Below are positions 8,491 through 13,086 of a DNA stretch of 13,086 bases, in pieces. How positions within the stretch are numbered: position 1 is the stretch's first letter; every line of letters starts with the position of its first letter. The translations under genes and the position numbers were made by a program. The notes below the pieces were generated by a model, which worked only from the letters and a program-made list of their open reading frames with translations, searched no databases and was not told the DNA's origin. The DNA is from Gnomoniopsis sp. IMI 355080 (taxonomy: Eukaryota; Ascomycota; Sordariomycetes; Diaporthales; Gnomoniaceae): positions 1-13,086 of the forward strand of contig JAPEVC010000434.1 in assembly GCA_027946555.1 (NCBI GenBank). Reading direction: 5' to 3'.

Positions 8491-8662
8491 CCACCATACA
8501 CATCTCTTTCTTATCACAGTCCTAGATTTCCACAACACGAGGGCTGGGACTCGATTAGCATCTTGAAATTGTTTGACTTGCATTTGCCTCGTCAAGGAGA
8601 AGCTCGTGTCCTTTGGAGATATTTGTACTGTCATTTACCTACGCACACGACAGAGTACAACT

Positions 8663-9811
8663 ATGGCCGACCCCTCAGGAGCGGCAAGATCACCGGGCAA
8701 GGTCGTGGACATCCACACTCACATGTACCCTCCCTCATATGTTGACATCCTCACGTCCCGGAGTACAATCCCGCTAGTTCGAACATTTCCCAGCTCGCCA
8801 GATCCGCGTCTCATCCTCCTTGAAGCCGAAGTGCCCTCCTTGACTGGCGCCGATGCCTCGGCCAAGCCCCCAGGCCGGCCTCTCACCAAGCACTATTCGT
8901 CCCTGGCCCAGAAAATCCACTTCATGGACACGCACCACATCGACATCTCCGTCATCTCCCTCGCGAACCCGTGGCTGGACTTTCTCGAGCCTTCCGACGC
9001 CGGCGGCTTCGCCAAGTCCGTCAATGAGGAGTTTAGCACCATGTGTGCCGCGCACCCAGGTCGACTCTTCTTCTTTGGCACGCTGCCCCTCACTGCCCCT
9101 CTTGCCGTCATCCAGGACGCCATTACACATCTCACGACACTCAAGTACTGCCGCGGCGTGATCCTCGGTACCTCAGGGCTGGGCAAGGGGCTTGATGACC
9201 CTGCCCTGCTCCCGATCTTCACTGCCCTTGCCGACGCCGCCCTCACTATCTTCCTGCACCCGCACTACGGCTTGCCCAACGAGGTGTGGGGGCCTCGAGC
9301 CTCAGAAGAGTACGGCCACGTTCTCCCCCTGGCGCTCGGCTTCCCGATGGAAACAACCATCGCCGTGGCACGCATGTACCTGGCCGGGGTCTTTGACGCC
9401 GTGCCCTCGCTTCAGATGATCCTCGCGCACAGCGGCGGCACGCTGCCGTTCTTGGCGGGGCGTATCGAGAGCTGTGTGCGGCATGATGGACATTTGGTGC
9501 GCGAGGGCAAGGTACATGCGAAGCGGCGGACGGTGTGGGATGTGCTGCGGAGTCAGGTTTATCTTGACGCCGTCATCTACTCCGAGGTTGGCTTGAAGAG
9601 CGCGATCGAGGCGAGCGGCGGAGCGGAGAGGCTGATGTTCGGGACGGATCATCCTTTCTTCCCGCCATTGGAGAGCGACGAGGATGCGGAGTGGGAGAGT
9701 GTAGGGACCAACGCCGAGGCTGTCAGCAAGGCACTGGGGAAGGGCTCAAAGGAGGCTGCTGGTGTGATGGGGGAAAATGCTGTGAGGGTGCTGAAGCTGT
9801 ATGGGGAATAA
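8663..9811 (+). CDS. Isoorotate decarboxylase (uracil-5-carboxylate decarboxylase)
   Basis: A single-exon gene of 382 residues in the ACMSD-like amidohydrolase superfamily. It decarboxylates 5-carboxyuracil to uracil, the last step of thymine salvage (known for Cordyceps and Metarhizium enzymes). Metal and catalytic residues are present: H18-x-H20 in VVDIHTHMYPPSY, H201 in FLHPHYGLPNEVWG, H256 in ILAHSGGTLPFLAGR, and D329 in MFGTDHPFF. H18, H20, H201, D329 and F332 are each six higher than the residues I recall for the Cordyceps enzyme (H12, H14, H195, D323, F326). Other conserved blocks are SLANPW (N102) and LGTSGLGKGLDDP. An in-frame extension to a TTG at 8573 is open, but the ATG at 8663 fits the family start. 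It is divergent from thymine-7-hydroxylase, which makes its substrate. A general ACMSD is less likely given the HPHYGLPNE and GFPMETT blocks. Confidence 0.95.
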   Translation: MADPSGAARSPGKVVDIHTHMYPPSYVDILTSRSTIPLVRTFPSSPDPRLILLEAEVPSLTGADASAKPPGRPLTKHYSSLAQKIHFMDTHHIDISVISLANPWLDFLEPSDAGGFAKSVNEEFSTMCAAHPGRLFFFGTLPLTAPLAVIQDAITHLTTLKYCRGVILGTSGLGKGLDDPALLPIFTALADAALTIFLHPHYGLPNEVWGPRASEEYGHVLPLALGFPMETTIAVARMYLAGVFDAVPSLQMILAHSGGTLPFLAGRIESCVRHDGHLVREGKVHAKRRTVWDVLRSQVYLDAVIYSEVGLKSAIEASGGAERLMFGTDHPFFPPLESDEDAEWESVGTNAEAVSKALGKGSKEAAGVMGENAVRVLKLYGE

Positions 9812-10637
9812 GGGGTATGATCACGCAATCTCATGAGATCTAGAAATAGACGAGCGTAGAGTGACGATGCTACAGCGACCATGAGTGAATACTGGATACT
9901 GAAAACAGGATTCGTAATCAGCTATCTTGGAACTTGTCAGTCGGCCCGGACTCCATCTCGTGAGGGAAGGTCGAGCACGGGACTTCACGATACCCTGCAT
10001 CGTAAAAAGGCGTACGGGATCGGGCTCTGGCTCTTAGGAAGGCGACTATACTGTATGGACATTAGGGATAAGTGGGCGTCCAAAACTGGAACAGCGTTGC
10101 AATTGTTGAAAATACGGCAGTTGGTGCCTACATTGTGCCCATTGCATTGACAGCCTTGTCCCTGAATGTCAAATATAATTAGGTCCCGACCTAGCCTTGC
10201 CGAACCGTACAGCCAACTTTTTTTGACAGAACGCTTGCAGAAAGCTTTGCCGATGGGAGACCCTGATCGTCAAGATCTGACAGCTGGGGTCAGGGCTGGA
10301 GATGCACCGCTACCCTGTGACATCACTCTGGAATGGTTTAGCGGGTTGGTGGGGTATAGGTACTGTCGTACTATGTACTACGCAGCTGTGAACACTTAAA
10401 AGCTGGGGGCCAGATTTGGATGCATACCCCTAGATGCCAACCGTGTACTGTACAAGTATTCGACAGCCTCGCCACTTTTCAGGGCCTCGGAGAAATTCCA
10501 GAAAACCAGTACCTTACATATCTTGGGTCCCTAGTACAAATAAATACCTTCATCATCCTGTCCCAAACTCATTTCCACCCGTTCCGGACTTTTTGGCTCA
10601 AGCATTCCCTTTCATCGCATGCTGATGGGTCCGCAAG
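9812..10637. other. Intergenic region with no recognised gene
   Basis: 826 bp between isoorotate decarboxylase and the hydrolase gene, both on +. It holds a 3' end, then a promoter, with an AAATAAATA stretch near 10538 as a weak TATA-like candidate. A TAGGTACT octamer occurs at 10357-10364. ORFs of 60-90 codons here show no motif or codon bias. No tRNA box A/box B pair was found. Confidence 0.6.
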
Positions 10638-12140
10638 ATGAAGAAGACGCTATTGCTGTGCTTCATCCACGGCTTCAAGGTACAGTACCAAAGTTCCTAT
10701 CAGCCCATTCCACACTTTATCTCCCGAAACCCAAAACTGACCACTATCCTTATCTTGACCTCAGGGGGGTGAGGAAACCTTTGGCCACAAATATGCCTTC
10801 ACCGAGGACCTCCGCACGCGCCTCTCCACCCTCCTCCCAAAGCTCGACGTCCGCGTCCTCGTTTACCCAAAATACGAAACCCGCGGCGACCTCGCCGACA
10901 CCGTCTCGCGCTTCCGCGACTGGCTGCAAGAAAAGGTCATCGACATCGAAGTCGCCAAGGGCACCGCCTCGCCCACCGTCGACCCTTCCGTGCGCGTGGT
11001 TCTTTGTGGACATTCCATGGGCGGCATCGTCGCCGCCGAGACCGTCATTGCCCTGACCTCGGACCGCGTCATCCCGCCCGCGTCGGCGCCGGGACTAAAT
11101 GGTAAAGGAGGAAACGATGGAAATCACACGGCCGCGCCGGCCGAGGGCGACAATGTGCCGCTGAACAATCTCATGTTCCCCTATGTCCAAGCTGTGTTGA
11201 GCTTCGATACGCCCTACCTCGGCATCTCGCCCGGCGTCGTTGCGCATGGCGCCGAGACGCATTACAGCACGGCCAGCGCGGCGCTGACGCAGCTAAGCGG
11301 GCTGGCATCGTTATGGAGTCCCGGAGGCTCGTCCCACACTAAATCCTCAAGCAATAACGGGGCCAACGGCCAGAGTGAAAAGCAGCCAGTTGGCGCAGCT
11401 CCCGTCGCCGAAGCGGCCAAGGAAGCCAGCGAGCGCGGAGGTGGTGCAAATACCACGACAGGTTCCTCCTCCTCCGCATGGGGTTCCTGGGGCAAAATGG
11501 CCATGTACGCTGGCGCAGGTGCCGCGCTCGCTGGCGGCGCCGCGGCGGCGTACCTGAAGCGCGATCAGCTGACCGAGGGCTGGACGTGGGTGTCGTCGCA
11601 TCTCGAGTTTGTCGGCTGCCTGGCGCGCGGAGAGGAGCTGCGGCGGCGAATGGCGTACATGGTGCGCGTGCAGCGGGAACTCGGCGTCGGGTTTGGGAAT
11701 CTCTATACGCGGCTCGGCGCGGGCGCGACGGCGCGGCAGCAGCAGGTCGCCGGGATTGGCGGGACGAACATGGTCGGGACGGTGATGGGTCCGAAGCGGA
11801 CGTTTTGTAACCTGCCGTCTATGAGGGCTGGGCCGGACCGGAGTGGCGTGTGGGAGGAAGCTGTGAATGAGAAGGCCGGGGATGAGACGGGGGCGCACAT
11901 GGGTGAGTACTATGATTTCTTTGTTCAATTTTGTGTGTTTGTGTCATTGGAGGATCAGGTGCTGACTTGCTACGTCTAGCAATGTTTGAGCCAAAGGAAA
12001 ATCCTGGCTACGACAAGCTCACTGACGGTGCCGCGGAATTAATTGCCAAATGGACGAAGAATGATTGGTACGAGAGCAGTACGGAGGCAGACATTGACGC
12101 AGACCCAGATGCCAGCCAGCACGAAATGGCCTTGGGCTGA
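10638..12140 (+). CDS. Alpha/beta-hydrolase (DUF676/PGAP1-like lipase or esterase) with a membrane segment
   Basis: CDS join(10638..10679,10765..11902,11980..12140), 446 residues. The start MKKTLLLCFIHGFKGG gives the HGF oxyanion-type motif after the first strand. The nucleophile elbow is GHSMGG with Ser98 in VVLCGHSMGGIVAAE; an acid candidate is D162 in LSFDTPYLG. The catalytic His is not certain; His residues at AHGAETHY follow. Residues about 190-258 are Ser/Gly/Ala-rich and probably disordered. Residues about 259-280 (MAMYAGAGAALAGG...) are Ala/Gly-rich and hydrophobic, and could be a membrane helix. A basic region follows, and the C-terminal exon encodes an acidic end. A lipid or ester hydrolase is likely; the substrate is unknown. 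PGAP1/DUF676-like is the closest family I can suggest. It is convergent with PHS1; any shared lipid role is inference. Confidence 0.85.
10680..10764 (+). other. Intron 1 of the alpha/beta-hydrolase gene
   Basis: Donor GTACAG is weak for fungi, but the branch-like AACTGAC and acceptor CTCAG are good; 85 bp, phase 0. It joins a 14-codon first exon to GGEETFG, giving an unbroken HGFKGG motif. Confidence 0.8.
11903..11979 (+). other. Intron 2 of the alpha/beta-hydrolase gene
   Basis: Donor GTGAGT, branch-like GTGCTGAC, acceptor TCTAG; 77 bp, phase 1 (G|CA gives Ala). Without splicing the frame would end at 11977-11979. Confidence 0.85.
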
Positions 12141-12539
12141 AGAACTACAGGAAGAGATCACGGCGCTCGGAGGTTGTGGATTCTGGTACGTCTTTTGCCT
12201 ATGTTTTTTCTCTCTTCTGGCCTGAAAAGCCTTGGTGCTAGACACGGTTTGGGATTCGGGTTCTTTTTCAAAAATTATTGAGTATAGTTTGGTAATGTGC
12301 AATTGCGGTGGACGTCTTCGTTCGGACATACTCCCAACTGGCCGTATACCCTGTTCTGGCCATGTTTTGTACTTCGACGCAGTCTCAATGATACCACGTA
12401 TTCGTACCTAAATCGCAGGCGGCAGTATCAACAGCTCGGACTCGAGCTTCACTGCCACCTCCTCCTCCTCCTCATGTGCACATGAGGAACCCATTCGTAC
12501 AGGCGCCGCAGAAAGAACCGTTCGTTCATCTCGCCAAGA
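12141..12539. other. Convergent intergenic region between the hydrolase and PHS1
   Basis: 399 bp holding both 3' ends. A GTACGT donor-like site at 12186 is followed by a pyrimidine tract and CTGAAAAG, which may be a 3'-UTR intron. A CCT/CTC tract (about 12456-12472) runs into a perfect 20-bp palindrome. No gene seen. Confidence 0.55.
12469..12488. repeat. Perfect 20-bp palindrome
   Basis: TCCTCATGTGCACATGAGGA reads identically on both strands, centred between 12478 and 12479 with no loop. It lies about 50 bp past the PHS1 stop and could sit in the PHS1 3' UTR or be a binding site for a dimeric factor. Confidence 0.85.
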
Positions 12540-12970
12540 CTACTGGGTCTTCTTAGCACCACCACCAAGGACCTTCCTCCTCTGCCTCATCATATGCCCA
12601 TACAGCTTCGGCGCCCCTGGCAAATACGTAGCCATGACCGCCGCAATGACCGCCCAGCTCGGCACATCCTGCTCCTTGCGCGCCAGCGTGAAAGCGAGAA
12701 ACAGCTCCCACAGCTCGCTCGAGATGCCCACAGGGTACAGCACGTAGAACCCGCTGTACCGGAGCCACTGCAACACGGCCGGCTCGATGCCCGACAGCGT
12801 CAGGGCGAAGAAGGCGTAGCGGATCACCTCCGTAGTGGACCAAGCGAGTAGCATGCTGCTGTAGGCAGGGCTGGCCGCAATAGACGGGTAGAAATGTACG
12901 GCGCCCCAGACGAGGGCGAAGCGCGACGAGACTTGCATGAGAGTTGTCATGAGGGGTGCGCGCACGACGC
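12540..12970 (-). CDS. PHS1: Very-long-chain 3-hydroxyacyl-CoA dehydratase PHS1, last exon (5'-partial)
   Basis: The visible last exon encodes 142 residues plus a split first codon. PHS1/HACD is a multi-pass ER membrane enzyme that dehydrates 3-hydroxyacyl-CoA in the third step of very-long-chain fatty acid elongation (family knowledge). Family blocks are clear: VVRAPLMTTLMQVSSRF, WSTTEVIRYAFF and LRYSGFYVLYPVGISSE. The catalytic pair (yeast Tyr149/Glu156) is the Tyr at 12735-12737 and the Glu at 12714-12716, seven residues apart as expected. At least three hydrophobic segments are present. The C-terminus ends in KKTQ, a KKxx-type ER retrieval signal. On the minus strand the exon begins after the acceptor ACAAAAG, with a CTAAC branch site and T-run upstream. 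I see no good donor before the window edge, so earlier exons lie beyond 13086. Confidence 0.93.
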
Positions 12971-13086
12971 CTTTTGTTTTCACGCGCAAAAAAACGCATT
13001 GAGTTAGCCAAGGGAGTAGACAACAGCGAGCGAGACCCAATAGGCTGATTTCTTTGGGGGGTGTGACAAGCCGGGGAGTTTGGGGG
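12971..13086 (-). other. PHS1 intron, partial, running to the window edge
   Basis: On the minus strand: GGCTAAC branch consensus, TTTTTTT tract and AAAAG acceptor ending at 12971. No GTRAGT-type donor is visible in the remaining 116 bp, so the intron is at least 116 bp, longer than the others here, or uses a weak donor such as GTCTCG. Confidence 0.5.

Larger units (their letters stand above)
8037..8662. promoter_or_regulatory. Shared divergent promoter region of the thymine salvage pair
   Basis: 626 bp between the two start codons, with no credible gene. It carries TATA-like elements for each direction, four HGATAR sites and a TAGGTACT octamer (8469-8476). Neither leader contains an upstream ATG between its TATA-like element and the start codon. 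Confidence 0.7.

Noticed and set aside
8573..8662. N-terminal extension of isoorotate decarboxylase to a TTG codon
   Set aside because: Non-ATG start, residues unlike the family, and the ATG at 8663 places the HxH motif at the usual distance from the N-terminus.
9881..10150. 89-codon open frame downstream of isoorotate decarboxylase
   Set aside because: No motif, no splice signals and basic random-looking composition; better explained as UTR or intergenic DNA.
10261..10295. Inverted repeat CCCTGA...TCAGGG
   Set aside because: Only six-base arms with a 23-base loop; expected by chance.
10335..10352. tRNA box-A-like stretch (tttagcgggttggtgg)
   Set aside because: No box B (GGTTCRANNCC) at the required distance and no cloverleaf arms.

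Overview
This is nuclear DNA of a filamentous ascomycete fungus. The evidence is short introns of 55-85 bp with GTRAGT-type donors, CTGAC/CTGAG-like branch sites and CAG/TAG acceptors, compact intergenic spaces of 0.2-0.8 kb, no operons or Shine-Dalgarno sites, and proteins of fungal type. The oxygenase and decarboxylase resemble the Neurospora and Cordyceps enzymes closely enough to suggest a Sordariomycete. That placement is inference; no phylogeny could be run.

Layout, left to right. (1) 2-3021 (+): a large three-exon gene cut by the left edge. It encodes an unrecognised protein with an acidic Ser-rich N-terminal part, a Lys/Glu helical segment, an ordered-looking middle block, nuclear-localisation-like clusters around a SUMO-interaction-like motif, and a Gln/Pro-rich tail built from 120-bp and 36-bp tandem repeats. 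(2) 3726-5039 (+): IBA57/CAF17, the mitochondrial Fe-S cluster assembly factor. (3) 5242-6093 (-): a J-domain co-chaperone of DNAJC17/Cwf23 type, convergent with IBA57. (4) 6912-8036 (-): thymine-7-hydroxylase, three exons. (5) 8663-9811 (+): isoorotate (uracil-5-carboxylate) decarboxylase, divergent from the hydroxylase across a 626-bp shared promoter region. (6) 10638-12140 (+): a three-exon alpha/beta-hydrolase (lipase/esterase type) with a predicted membrane segment. (7) 12540-12970 (-): the last exon of PHS1, the 3-hydroxyacyl-CoA dehydratase of very-long-chain fatty acid elongation; its 5' part lies beyond the right edge.

The most coherent biology is the divergent pair 4/5. Thymine-7-hydroxylase oxidises thymine stepwise to 5-carboxyuracil (isoorotate), and isoorotate decarboxylase removes the carboxyl group to give uracil. 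Together they are the dedicated thymine-salvage route of fungi. Both are intact in every catalytic residue I can check, and they share an intergenic region with four GATA-factor-type sites, two of them in tandem 20 bp apart. This looks like a two-gene catabolic module under nitrogen control. The enzymes are known; the paired arrangement and shared promoter are the parts worth following up. The other genes look like housekeeping neighbours with no evident functional link. I saw no tRNA, rRNA, transposon or CRISPR array.
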